This document shows positions 51,224 through 62,859 of a stretch of DNA of 64,000 nucleotides, piece after piece. The notes below the pieces were generated by a model that saw only the letters and a list, made by a program, of their open reading frames with translations, was not told the DNA's origin and did no database searches. The DNA is from Paracentrotus lividus (Eukaryota > Echinodermata > Echinoidea > Camarodonta > Echinidae): the NCBI GenBank assembly GCA_940671915.1, contig CALNVZ010002100.1, positions 8,531,562 to 8,595,561 of the forward strand, written 5' to 3'. Each line of letters opens with the position of its first letter. The first letter of the stretch is position 1. The position numbers and the translations under genes are program-made.

Positions 51224-51425
51224 TGTCTATCATATCTTATGGAGATAGTTGTATGGTGCATTGATGTAGTGTATATCATCTCTTATGGAGACAGTTCGTA
51301 TTCATATTTATAAACTTATAATGTTGAAATGCACTTCGGGGAAAAAAAAAAAATCGTTATTTTCAAGGAAGTTCACTATACCCACTCCCTTTGAAGACGT
51401 TAAGCTATGCTTGTAATTACTTAAT

Positions 51426-51734
51426 ATGCCATGGCATTCCTATCTCTTTTGGCTATTAGCCATAATTGTGGCGAAAAATATTACATTTGTAACGGTGATG
51501 ATCTTGCCTATTTTATCCAATCAAATCCCAGTCACAAGCATCAAAGAAGATGAGCTCATTTCCCGCTCAAGTGGGAAAATGTATATGACTTCATGCACCG
51601 ATTTCCATTCTAACAACATGGCGTCTGTTTGGCAATACAGGGACGCCTTCCGAAGGTTGCGCAATTACGTTAGACTGATTTATGCACAAAAACAAAACAC
51701 AATTTGTGTTTCCTATATCCTGCTGATTCTTTAA
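51426..51734 (+). CDS. Candidate small open frame with hydrophobic N-terminus
   Basis: An ATG frame of 102 codons begins MPWHSYLFWLLAIIVAKNIT and continues with a second hydrophobic patch, which could act as a signal peptide or anchor. The rest is polar with two cysteines close to the start of the mature part. No family is recognised, there is no visible promoter, and the length is within chance expectation. It lies just beyond the satellite array. Confidence 0.2.
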   Translation: MPWHSYLFWLLAIIVAKNITFVTVMILPILSNQIPVTSIKEDELISRSSGKMYMTSCTDFHSNNMASVWQYRDAFRRLRNYVRLIYAQKQNTICVSYILLIL

Positions 51735-53163
51735 TGAGTAATCTTCTACGCGTGATATCAAAAATGGATTTATCCCCAGAAAATTGAGTGTTCATGGTCA
51801 CAGATTCATCAATTAACATAATTAGCCTCAGGCCCCTTGTTGAAAGTTATTTTAAAACGATACTCAATAGCACATTAAAATAAAATTATATAGATATGCG
51901 GGTTATGAATTTCATTTCAGCTGTAAAGCCGTAAATGAGTTCATAAAATATTGATCGCAGTGGTTTAATAATAATTACATATTCCATGTTTCCGTAGTAA
52001 TCAATGTGTGCTGTTTTGCTTGATTAATGGACACCCCTTTAATGAATAAAACATTATTTTGTTTCATTTTCTCTGTTCTTAAACATGTTAAACAGATATA
52101 AAATGAAATATCAATATAAACCGCACTCTTATAAGTTATATGATACATGTAGATTGCAATATCCTTATGATTATAGAAATCGATCGAACTCAACGATGTC
52201 AGACAATGTCAGAGATATTAGCTCTCAGTTATTTCTTACTAAGCAGTTCATTTATTTCCACTTTCTCAGAATGATACAATTCATCTCAACTTTTTAGATT
52301 TTATGTTTATTTAAAACACGTTATCTTTTTTAAATATTTATTTTCTTTTGCAAGCGTATGCATAAAACATAATATATACATCTTAATCAACTTAGAGAGA
52401 GGGAGAGAGAGCGCGCCATAGAGAGAGAAAGAGAGAGGGTGAGAGATGAGGGCAGGAAACCATATTTTGCTAGTATATGCTTAGTTAAGTTAGTTATATG
52501 ACTACACTTCTAGGACCTATTATGTTCGAGATCCATGCTTAATTTGAAAGCAGGCATATACCTTCTGTTGATATTGATGTGAAGCAGCGGTGAGGATGAG
52601 AAAAGCGAGCAACAATGTAGCCTTCTAGTATAGGCAAGTAAATTGACAAATTGGTAATTTATCTAAAAGCATTTACTGCCCATTTGATTTCTAAGTTCAT
52701 TCAATAGATCGTTTCCCATGTGAAGAGCATTTTCATTGACCTGTGAAAAATTGGTGGTCAAGGTACCAAGTGGCCATAAATGCTAGATAAAAACAAAAGC
52801 CCAATCGTTTTGTGTTTCTTGTTCTTAATACCTGGAATATTAAGTCTTTTTACGTATAGTTGCATGAATTTAAACTAATAGCATTAAACATTTGAGTTTT
52901 TATGATTATGCGAATGATGACTTAGATAGATTTTAATCATTTTCTGACCCCTACACTACGACTCCTTAATTATTTTGTCCAACTATGCAATGAACGTTAA
53001 CAAGTTAACTATAAAAATACTTTTATTACATAATAATGTTCAGAATTATTAGCGGCGACATCTCCGCAACTCCGAACATGCTATGAATTTGTCTCAAGGT
53101 CATGTGAGATAGAACCCTAAGAGTGACTTTCTCTTAGAATCTTTCATTCCCCCTTCAATAACA
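51735..53163. other. Non-coding stretch with a (GA)n tract
   Basis: AT-rich sequence; a GA-rich microsatellite lies at about 52394-52449. No supported gene. Confidence 0.45.
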
Positions 53164-53203
53164 TACACTGTCCGTCATAAAGGTGGAATATTTTTTTGCC
53201 GCT

Positions 53204-55766
53204 ATAATAATAATAATAATAATAACTTCAGCTTATGTAGCGCATAATACCTAAGTCCCTATGCGCTTTACAAAAATTAACAGATGGGTTATTTTAACTA
53301 AGAAAGTAAAGTAATTAAAGTTCAGTAGAGATACATAGACGAACATAATCAATTGCATAGAAAGTATTATAATATAGAATTAAATCAAACTAAATAAAGA
53401 CATAAAACACGTTATAGAAAACAATTTATAACAATCAAATTGAATAACAATAAGTAGCTAATTCTTAAATAGTTAGGTCTTAAGTAAGGTCTTGAAGGTC
53501 TGAGGCGTTGGTGCAGTGCGGATGGCAAGGGGGAGAGGTTTCCAAAAAAGGGGGGTTGCAGCGAAGTGAAAGAGCTCTGACCGTAGTTACTGAGTGGTGA
53601 AGCGAGGAACTTGTAGAAAGAATTTTGTTCTGGGATCGTGAGAGCACGGACCGGAGTATAGTGAATGATTCAGAGAGGTAGATGGTGGCGAGCCTTGAGA
53701 GACACACTTGTAAGTCAGAGGAGGAAGTTAAAGATAATACGCTTGTTGATAGGAAGCAGTGGAGGTTCTGAAGGAGGGAGCTGTAGTGGAGTCTGCCTAT
53801 TTGCTCTTTCCTGTATTCTAGCTGCATATGTGAATCTTTGAAGCTTACAAGGTCGTTTGCAGCAGGAGATTGTGAGGAGTGCATTACAAGTGTCTAGTCG
53901 CAGACGGTGACAAAGGCGTGCACAAGTGTTAGGTTGTGTTCCTATCCAGTACACTGCGGATTTGTCCTATCTTGCCGAATGGATGGACATAGCGGACCGG
54001 CACACTTTGGCAATATGCAGATTTCCTGGTAATGCTATCACAAAATACGACACCCAGATTCCTAGCTTCCGTCTTTAGCTTCCACCATAGTTTCCCCAAC
54101 AGTCAGTTGTAACGAAGGGTGCCTTTGGAAGAAACCTTGAGGAGAGAGGTGCAAGACTTCGGTTTTTCCGTCGTTGTCGCAGCTTATTCTTTGACGCGCC
54201 AAGAACGGATGTCAGCGATACATTTGTTGAAGCGATGTACTGTGATGCTCGTTCAGACGGATTGAAAGACAGATAGATTTGAGTATTCGTCGGCATAAAT
54301 CATTGAATGAAGTCCATGTGCTGATATGATGTCATTGATGGGAGGTAGTGTACAATGTAAAAATAAGCGGCCCTACCAACAGAACCTTGGGGTACGCCAC
54401 ACGTGTCATCTGCAACGATGAAGAACCAGTGCTAACTCTTACTACGTGGGCCGTCCAACGAGTGGTAGGAGTGGAACCATTTTAGGGCATTTCCCGATAC
54501 TCCAAAGCTATCACGAAGTCGCTCGAGGATTATTGCATGGTCGATCGTTTCAAATGCCGCTTTAAATCGAGCAGCACTAAGATCACCTCTTTGTGCATGT
54601 CCAAAGCCTGTAGACAATCGGTTTGTACTCGCATAAGGGCTGTCTCCGGGGGGGGGGGGTCACTCAAACAAAAAAGTGTCTACCATGCGTGTCCAGCACC
54701 CTGAAAATGGACCCTAAACGTCTCATTGCACGAAGTCAAATTTGCACCCCTTTTCGACGTCAGACTGAAAATAGACCCTAAACGTCTCATTGTAGACAAA
54801 GTCAAATTTGCATCCCTTCGACGTCAGACTGGAAAAAACATACCCTAAATGGCGTAAACACCGTGAAATTTTGACCCCAAAACAGCAATTTCTGCTGAAA
54901 ACACCCCTATTTTTATGAAAATGGCGATTGAAATTTAAAGACACCCTATATTTTAAGAAAAAGCGTCGACGACGCCCGAAGGCTGAAAACAGACCCTCGA
55001 CGCTTTTTGGGGACACGCATGCGTAGCACATCATGTGGGTGAGTGACCCCCCCGCGGGCTGTCTCAACACTATGGTGTCTACGATAGGCTGACTGAGTTC
55101 GTGCAAGCAGATTGTGTTCTTCCAGCATACTCTTGAAACTTGTGCCATTGCAGCCTTCTCTGTGATCTTTGAAAGAAGGGTATGTTGGAGATTGGCCCTG
55201 AAATTCTTGAGTTCGTTTACAGACAAATCTGATTTCTTCAGTTCGGAAACACCAATGATTGTTTTAAGGTAGAAGGAAAGATGCCCATTCCAACTAAGAT
55301 TGATGAACTTAGTGATGAGCGGAGTAAGAGCAGATGAACATTTCTTCAGCAGCCTGGTTGGTAGAGGGTCAAGGTCGCATGACGCAGAGGATGAAGCCTT
55401 GATGATGGTCTCAACTTGGTTCTGTGAGACCCTATCAAAGTTCATGAAGTGATGTTCACCTGATTTGTTGATGTGTTTAGATTGACTAACAGGTCTTCAT
55501 AGACTTGCTGATCTAGAGTTTTCTCGAAGGCGTCTGATCTTGGCTCCAAAGAGTCACAGAATTCTTGAGCAAGGTCAGCAGAAACTGGTATGCTTCGGAT
55601 AACGGGAGGAGAACATCGCACGCGAGAATGGTCATGTCGTTCATAAGCCGAAAAAGTTGCTTCTGATCAGCATCCTGTATTCTCTTCTGGAAGTATTTCT
55701 TTTTTATGTCAAGAAGTATATCATTGTAGATTTTCACTTTCTGGGATGATTTTTCTCTGACTTTCA
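53204..55766 (-). pseudogene. 5'-truncated L2/CR1-type LINE reverse transcriptase copy
   Basis: Read from 55766 down, the minus strand gives, in broken frames: the linker KVKIYNDILLDIKKKYFQKR, the RT start SCDLDPLPTRLLKKC and LSKITEKAAMAQ, QSAYRRHHSVETA (split by an inserted element), AAFETIDHAIILERLRDSFG, WFHSY, TQIYLSFNP after a lost ADD box, FVTTD, then LDTCNALL, KLQRFTYAA and a degraded C-terminus ending near 53480. The order and motifs match the L2/CR1 group. A (AAT)n tail at 53204-53225 marks the 3' end, as is typical of L2-like elements. The endonuclease is absent. Many frameshifts, and Met-Pro in place of Ala-Asp at the catalytic box, show it is dead. Confidence 0.85.
54637..55064. 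mobile_element. MULE-like MITE inside the LINE
   Basis: A 9-bp duplication GGGCTGTCT (54637-54645 and 55056-55064; the next base C also agrees) flanks a ~410-bp insertion with inverted termini CGGGGGGGGGGGTCACTC and GCGGGGGGGTCACTC. A 9-10 bp duplication is typical of Mutator-like elements. Removing it reconnects the RT frame across SVETA. Inside are two 64-bp tandem copies (54701-54764 and 54765-54828) starting CTGAAAAT.GACCCTAAACG. No transposase is present. Confidence 0.85.
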
Positions 55767-56670
55767 TTTCTTGAATATGTTTGTCCCTGCTTTTACTTTT
55801 TGGGACCCTGGCTATATCTTGGACATTCTCCCAACCCTTCACGTGGACCTTTTTCCAAAAAAGTTTTGTCAACCCCCGTGATGCCCAATTTTGTCATTTT
55901 TATCATTTTGGGGCCCCTTTTTGTTTTCCCGGCCGATCAAGCCCCCCTCAGTCCTAACCCCAGGAAACGCGACTATATCTAAATCTATATTTCTGGGGAC
56001 AGGCTAAGGTCTCTTGTCTAGGGGAGGGGTTGAAGTAAAAAAACGAGATTGGTGAAAATTCGGAATATTTTATTCCATCTTTACGCTGAAAACAAAAGAA
56101 ATGAAAAACCACTTTTAACTCTTAAATATCATCATTTTCCCTTAAATTTTATTTAGCCTTGATGACAAGGCTGTAAATAGTCATTATTGATAACATTTTA
56201 TTTTGATTTATGTTTGGTTGAGATTTTACAATACAATTTAGGGAAGATAGAAATTTCCATGGTGTAAAAATGAATAAAATGAATGTTGAACCCTAATCAA
56301 AATAAATTTTGACCCCTCCCCTAGACGAAAGAGTCGAGCCTGCAACCATAAATCTAGATTTAATTTAAAGAACAATAACAAATCTCCACCTCAGACGTGT
56401 TTCCTTGGGGTAGGACTGAGGGGGCCTTGGTGGGTCGCGTGAACAAAAAAGGGCCCAAAAGTAAGAAAAAATGACGAAAATTGCCATCTTTTGGGGGTGA
56501 CAAACTTTTTTGAAGAAAAATCCCCGGGAAGAGTTGAGGAAACGCCTAAGATATACCCAGGATCCCAGAAAGTGAAAGCGGTGACAAACACATTCAAGAA
56601 ATTAATAACGGAGCAACATAATGTCGCTTGAGCCAGAAAAAAATATTCCACCTTTATGACGAACAGTGTA

Positions 56671-56936
56671 ATTGCCCCCTAACCCAAACAAATTTTGGGA
56701 AAAGTGGGTAAAATCAGGAATTCCCTTCTCCTGCGGTAAAAAAAAAAAAAAAAAAAAATCTGATTGCATAACTGTGCCGAGTGAACGACTTGCCCCTTCC
56801 CTTATGTTCGCCGACGCATTTTCAGTGTACATTTTTTTTTGCTCGAACGGCGTGATCTGTAAAATTTTAGGGTGTACCAAAAATTGAAATTCCAATCGTG
56901 CCCCCCCCCTCCTATTAAATCCTGGATCCGCTCCTG
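56671..56936. mobile_element. One-sided hAT-like MITE end
   Basis: The segment ends CCTGGATCCGCTCCTG at 56936, which on the other strand is CAGGAGCGGATCCAGG, the same terminus family as the copies at 51079 and 62910. It is preceded by a C run and a poly-A tract of about 21 (56738-56758). A matching left end was not found, so this copy is truncated or was cut by other insertions. Confidence 0.5.
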
Positions 56937-56944
56937 ATAATTTG

Positions 56945-57839
56945 GCTCATGTCAATTTAACTCTCCATCAAATCAGTCTTCTTTTGCTCGTTCGGCTGGC
57001 CATGAAGAATCACGTATTGGTACGAGATTTGGTGTTACGTCAGCACTTTTGAAAGTGCTTTTATTCAATCAGTATATGGGCCATGCATGGGCACTGCAGA
57101 TTTACAATCTGGATATTATTCATACCTATCTTACTTTGATATTACAAGCGACAGCCTGTTTCCCGTGCTTTCTCTTATCCTCTATAAACTTGCTAGCGGC
57201 GGTTTGAAACGTGTTGGAGAGAAACGGGCATCTGCGCAATAAACGAACAAATTACTAACTTGTACTTTAATGGAAGCCCTGTCAAACTTAATGTCGTCAT
57301 CAAAATTTATCCAAGAGTTGAAAAAGATAGGAGCAATAAAAATTCAGGATATAAAGATAAACGAGCGCGTGCAATAGATAGTAGTGATGTGATCAAACCT
57401 TGTAAGGTCTTACAGAATAAATGGTATACCTTGGAATATTTCAGTTTTAATGAATAATGTAAATAGTGTAATCCCATGCATTTCTATGGAGCACTGAATC
57501 CGTACATGTACGATATAGAACCTTGAAATTATGCTGGTTTGGCAAAAAAAAAAAAACCGTCTGAAGATGATTGCATTTTTATTCATGATATTACAGGTTT
57601 GGAATGATTCTCCTTGTGGCTTGTGATTCACAATTACCTTTGTAATAGGATGAGAAGCATTATGTTATGGACTGTTGTCATGGTTACAGAGTATAGAAAG
57701 GGGATGTGGAAGGTAGCAACTTTTTCTAAATAGAACCCCCAAAATGGCTCAGCACTCATTTTTTAACATGGTATCAGCGTCGACTAGAAAGGAGCAATCT
57801 TTGTCTATTCGTAAAATTTGGTAGTAACAGTGTCGAGAA
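56945..57839. other. Non-coding stretch, no gene seen
   Basis: No exon or repeat could be supported; a poly-A tract occurs at about 57545-57557. Confidence 0.4.
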
Positions 57840-58138
57840 TAAAGTAGTCGAGTGGTCTATCTCTATAGACTAGGTCGTATCATGTGGGTTCGATCCCCGG
57901 CATGGCACTTAAGACGCTGCTTCTCCCCATCTAGGTGTAAATGGGTACCAGGGGTGGGGTTGGGGTAAAATGGGTGGACCCCGGCTAGGCTTACTGACTG
58001 CCATGATGTCAAGTTTCAATAATAATGTCTTGACCAAAATGTCTAGTGGTTGTGGAGCCTCGTACGGAAAAAACAAACAAAAACGTATAAGCATTTAGAA
58101 ACCCCGGCCGGACCGGAAAAAAGAAGAAGAAAAAAAAA
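57840..58138 (+). mobile_element. tRNA-derived SINE
   Basis: A Pol III A box TAGTCGAGTGG (57845-57855) and B box GGTTCGATCCC (57887-57897) lie 31 bp apart at the start. They are followed by a body with the block CATCTAGGTGTAAATGGGTA that recurs in many marine-invertebrate SINEs, and an A-rich 3' tail near 58118-58138. This is the usual order of a tRNA-related SINE on the plus strand. The head does not fold as an intact tRNA. The overlapping minus-strand frame at 57909-58094 is not a gene. Confidence 0.75.
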
Positions 58139-61100
58139 GCCAAATTACTAACGAAAGCTGCAAAAAACAACAATACCAATTTTAACCGTTTTCATTAACT
58201 ACCCAGAGATTTATTCCGAAACAATCGAAATTGGGAGCTTTAAAAACTGTGTTTTTCTCCTTCTAAACATACCAAATGGGCTTGCTGTGTGGACAGATGG
58301 CGTTTATCATGTTAATACAGTACATAATGCCAGAGTCGTCCGGCGTCCGTGCGTGATTAAGTTCTCCATTAGAAAGGTTCGATTCGACAACAATAGGTCC
58401 ACCTGATTATGAAGTTATTCAAATTTACGATGGATGTCTTTTTATAATATTTTTGTTTTCAATTGATTTGTTATCATCGAATGAACTACATTACTTGACA
58501 TATTTTAACACAGCATCATTTACGACATGAAATTAAAGTTCTGTCGATTATTTGTGAGTTGATGACGTAACACTGATATCGAGATCGTGTCGAAAAATCC
58601 TTGTTGCGTTGAATTCCTCGGGGGCAGAAAAAAGAAAGTGTTGCCCTGCAGTTCTCTACCTTTCAGAATAAGTTGATCCCATAGGATCTGCCCGTTTTCA
58701 AGCTCTTACGAACATATAGAATATTCAATTCGGCATTTACAGGGCTGTGATAATCCAAGGTCTTTACAGTGTCTTTCCGGTTAAGGAAAAAGAATGAGAA
58801 GAAAGAGAGTGATAAAGAGACTGTCATCTCAAGAAGAAGAGAGTGATAGAGAGACTGTCATCTCAAGGGGTATAAGCTAAATGATTCGGAAAGCTTCTTT
58901 TCTCAAAATTCAATCGCTGCCGAACCTTGGCTTACAATGAATAATCCATGATTACGTTTGGTGGATAGAGAAAGGAAACCAAGTCACTAAAGCGTGCGTT
59001 TGCTCCCTTCATCTGATATATTTCTTTGAAGTAAGCAAACTTACCGAATCTATTTTCTATACTCAGTCGTTTCCCAATCTCTCTTTAATAATCATGGAAA
59101 TTTATTTAGTTACAGTACAGTTATGAGGGGTATCATTCGAATAATTTTAAAGTTTAGTTGAATGTTAATTTTAATTATAGTATGATATTGATAAAAAATC
59201 AAGGAGCTTTAAAGCTCATCGATAAAACGTAGGCCTGACATTGTTTAATGGATACAAAAATATAACTCTTTATCAATGATTGGCCCCTAAGAGACTGTGT
59301 CTTTTTGATTAATTATGGACATTCTGTTGGAGGATACTTTTCAGAATCACAGCATATAATCCAACTTTTGTGAGAGAGCCTAAATCATTGAATGTCTTTT
59401 GTTTGATAAGATAGCATACGCCCAGACGCCCTACTGGCTGGCCTAACTTAGTAGCAAAAGTTTGTATTCAGTCATAGTTATTCAATTATTGATACATAAA
59501 CGTGACGTTGGAGCAGTGCAAACATAATTTTACAACTTTCCTATTTTTACTGAATTTCTATTACGCGGATTCCCGCTCTCATGCATGAGCATTGTTATAC
59601 AAACCACACACAAACAAAGACCATAAACTCACGAACAATACACGCATCCTTGCGTGTTGGACTATACAAATATCCACAAAAGCAAGGAATTTGATTTGAA
59701 TATAACTGTGTAGAGGGGTGCAGGTTTCTTTTTGATTCATTCACGCGAGACAATATTTGTTATGAATACCTTGTATGTCACCTTGGTGAGTTTATATTGA
59801 AAATTTTCGAAGGAGAAAAAAAAAAGGATCCCAAAGTACAGTGTTAGCAGGTCAGTCAGTGATTCCATATTTGGTTAAGGTCTATGCCATTTCTAAAAAG
59901 AATACAAGATTTTTTCGCAATCATTTTCAAATCATGATCATAAAAATATAATCAAAATTTCAAAATACTCCATCCCTCTCTATTTCTCTCTCTCTCTGTC
60001 TATAATATAAAATCCCATCTCTGATTAAGTGTGTCCAGATGAATTAATGATATTCAAGTCTCTCCTATGAGCGGAAAGTTTAAAATGCCTTCTCGCCTTT
60101 ACAGTTGACTGTACTGTACATTTTCAAGGCGAGTGCATGGTTTTTGACTCCTATCGTTCATCACATTTCACAAATTATTTGCATCAAATGGTTGCCCATT
60201 CATTTTCAAGGTTAACTTTTTAAAAATAGATTTTCTCTTGTTCGCTTCACGGTAGAGTTCTTGAACACCATTCATTAATAACGAACAACACCCTTCAACA
60301 AAATTGTCTTTCATTTCTCCGAGTTTACTTTTTTGCTATTCTAATAAACTTTTATAAAATACTACATCGTCCATTTTTCTAGCCTTTTCGTACAATATTT
60401 TCTATTGAGCATGAAGGAAAGATTTCATGAAAGCCAATTGAGCCCTGTTTTACATGTGCCATTAATGTAAAAAAAAAAATGGAGGACTCTGGGCCCTGGG
60501 TTTGGTAGATGTGATAATTCTGACTCAATATATTAATTATGTTCTTATAATATAGAGTATCTAAATTTAGGAAAATGAAAATACAACACATGAACATACT
60601 CAAGTGCCAGCCCGGCCCTCCCCAAATGTAGACAGAGAGGGGTAAAAGAGGTAAAAAAAAGAGGACTTTTCCCCACCCTGGCATCCTGAATCTCCGCCTC
60701 TGCCTCCAATGTCCAATCTCCTCCGATTTCACCAATATTTGACAATATTTCGCCAGAAGATGGCGCCATATCTCATACTGTCTTTCTTAATCTTAAAGTT
60801 ACCATTCTTCTATAAAGCTCATGTAAAGCAATATCTTAAACACACATGCCACACATTGTGGCAATGTTGTGATACGTTACTAACTAGGAGCGCACCCCTC
60901 CCCCAGTGAAACAAAATATAGCTTTAAAATGTTAAAAAAAGAAATCATAAAGTTAAAATATAGCTTATTTTAACTTTATTTTAAACGATCTAATAGATAT
61001 GAGTTCGACTAGTCATTTTTAAAACAAAATTAAAATTTATAAAGCCTTTCTAACACAGAAAACTTAGACCTACTCACATGGGGAAAATCCATATAATAAC

Positions 61101-61180
61101 AGATTACAACTAGTTTGGTAAATGATTTCTGACGCCTAGGTGTATGGTATCAAAATGAACTCATGAAAAGCATGGGAATA
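58139..61180. other. Non-coding stretch, no supported gene
   Basis: An imperfect tandem duplication of about 34 bp (58799-58868, core GAGACTGTCATCTCAAG) is present. A CT-rich tract lies near 59970-60002. Near 60688-60704 the sequence CCTGAATCTCCGCCTCTG resembles a decayed hAT-like terminus without a visible partner. Frames at 60379-60769 have no domain. Confidence 0.4.
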
Positions 61181-62669
61181 GGGCAAGTCCACGCTATTTT
61201 GCAATATAACAAACGGGACATTCAGAGACAAAAATAGGCTTTTTTGATAAATTCCACATTGAAATCCCAATCCTTAGGTAGGCCTATATTTTTCTCTAAG
61301 AACCTTCAACAAAATCATAAACAATAATTGAAATTACTCAATTCATATTTAATTTATGATAACTTATTCGTTCGTAACACATGGGACCAGAAAAAAAAAA
61401 TGCGTTTTCAAATTTTGAATTTGTTCACATGATACTAGGAATTTAAAAAGCAGATAAAAACTTGCATAATCACATACTCTTAACTAAACCCCTCAAAAAA
61501 TGTCTTGCAATTCAAATTTGAGCCCTCATATCTTTTTATTTGATTGTTTATGATGGTTAAATTTGATATCATTGGAAAGTTGATTTATTCCTTGTCACAT
61601 TGATACCCCATTTGTGATGGTTATGTTATGCTTGAATGCACAGTGCTCGCAAACTCGAATGAAAGTCAGAAAAGGAAAGTTGCCAAATGAATGGCTATTG
61701 CTTACATCAAACAATAAGTGAAAACATTGAGGAATAATGCATGACCCATTTAATGATACTCAATAGAAACTCTACCTTTCAACAATAGCCATTCATTTGG
61801 CAACTTTCCACTTCTGACTTTGATTTGTATTCGGGAATACTGTGCATTCAAGCATTGCACAACCTTTACAAATGGGGTATCAGTGTAAAGAGGAATAAAT
61901 GAACTTTCCAATGGTATAACATTAATGAATTATAGACAATTAACAAAAAAGATACGAGGACTCAAAGTTGAATTGCAAGACATTTTTTGAGGGGTTTATG
62001 TAATAAACTTTGTAAATACATATTTTAATGTCAATACAGCCTCACGTTTTCTGGCAAGGTCAAGTTTTATAAAATATGACATGTAACACCTGGGACACGT
62101 AACACATGGGACAATTATTCCATGAAATATTTTCCATTAAATATTTGGTGTAGCCAAGGCGTAGCAACATGTAGTGTAAAAAAAATCCCACTGATAAAAC
62201 AAAAGAACCATAATACAACACATTACTGTAAAAACTTGAGTAAAATTTGGTTTCATTACTTGAGGTAGGAGGGCGAGTAATAAAACTATGTTATTTTACA
62301 TCAGCTCAGTAACTTTTGTGAGACTACTACTGGGACATGAATACTTTAAGAATAAAAATATGGAAAGTTATGTGCTAGGTTTGTGATATTTTCACCAGAG
62401 GAAGCCAAGATGATATTGAAACAGAAAATATGTACTTTTTGGTTGTATTCCTATAACGAACCTTTATTTCATGAATATTAATGAACCTTGTGACGTCATA
62501 TGACCTTGAAATGACTTTTTGACCTCATTTGCATTAAGTTTATTTCACACACTTTGTGTTTATATATGATGCATTATGTACTTTTAAAACCTTACTGACA
62601 CACTTGACACAAAAATGGTCCAAAAGTTGAAAATTCACCACCTCGGGAACAAATAGCTTGGACTTGCCA
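61181..62669. mobile_element. 1.5-kb non-autonomous element with an internal long hairpin
   Basis: The left end GGGCAAGTCCACGCTATTT and the right end, on the other strand, TGGCAAGTCCAAGCTATTT are inverted copies. Inside, 61495-61700 and 61783-62000 form a ~210-bp near-perfect inverted repeat (TAAACCCCTCAAAAAATGTC at its base, GCCAAATGAATGGCTATTG at its top) around an 82-base loop. Direct copies of GTAACACATGGGAC lie on either side of the hairpin (61378 and 62098). There is no open frame of note and no clear target duplication. Confidence 0.65.
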
Positions 62670-62859
62670 AATAAATAACAGCTCTACGTGAATAATTCAA
62701 GACAAGTCAATCTCATTTCTCATATGACAAACGTAGCGCCACCTTACGTTGACTACCTTAGAGTAAATCCAAACCCTCCTATTGACTTCTTATCTTTGTA
62801 CACAGAACACAATGTTGGATAACACTATAGATCAGTTTCATGTTCGTTTAAAGATTCGC

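Larger units (their letters stand above)
46115..51290. repeat. 46-bp satellite array, interrupted
   Basis: The unit is GGTGCATTGGTGTAGTGTCT, then ATCATATCTTATGAAGATAG, then TTGTAT (46 bp). Forward-strand copies occupy about 46115-46251, 46796-47158, 48385-49600, 50518-51078 and 51217-51290. Common variants carry GAAGACAG for GAAGATAG, CATTTC for CATATC, and CCTTGG for CATTGG. The unit contains a small inverted repeat, TATCTT-ATG-AAGATA. Because 46 is not a multiple of three, open frames across it cycle through all phases and are not genes. Interruptions are a LINE end, an N gap with an inverted noisy block, and two transposons, each listed separately. Confidence 0.95.
53164..56670. mobile_element. 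Tc1/mariner-like foldback split by a LINE
   Basis: The left terminus CACTGTCCGTCATAAAGGTG (53166) and the right terminus, read on the other strand from 56668, CACTGTTCGTCATAAAGGTG, both continue GAATATTTTTTT. TA flanks both ends (53164-53165, 56669-56670). The rest of the element is at the right: 55767-56038 and 56303-56606 are inverted copies of each other, continuing the hairpin. Only about 38 bp of the left end lies before the LINE, so without the LINE the element would be roughly 940 bp. About 35 bp of the left arm, present in the right arm, is missing at the LINE junction. Confidence 0.8.

Noticed and set aside
60600..60705. Complete hAT-like MITE near 60.6 kb
   Set aside because: Only one end (CCTGAATCTCCGCCTCTG) resembles the family; no partner end or target duplication was found.
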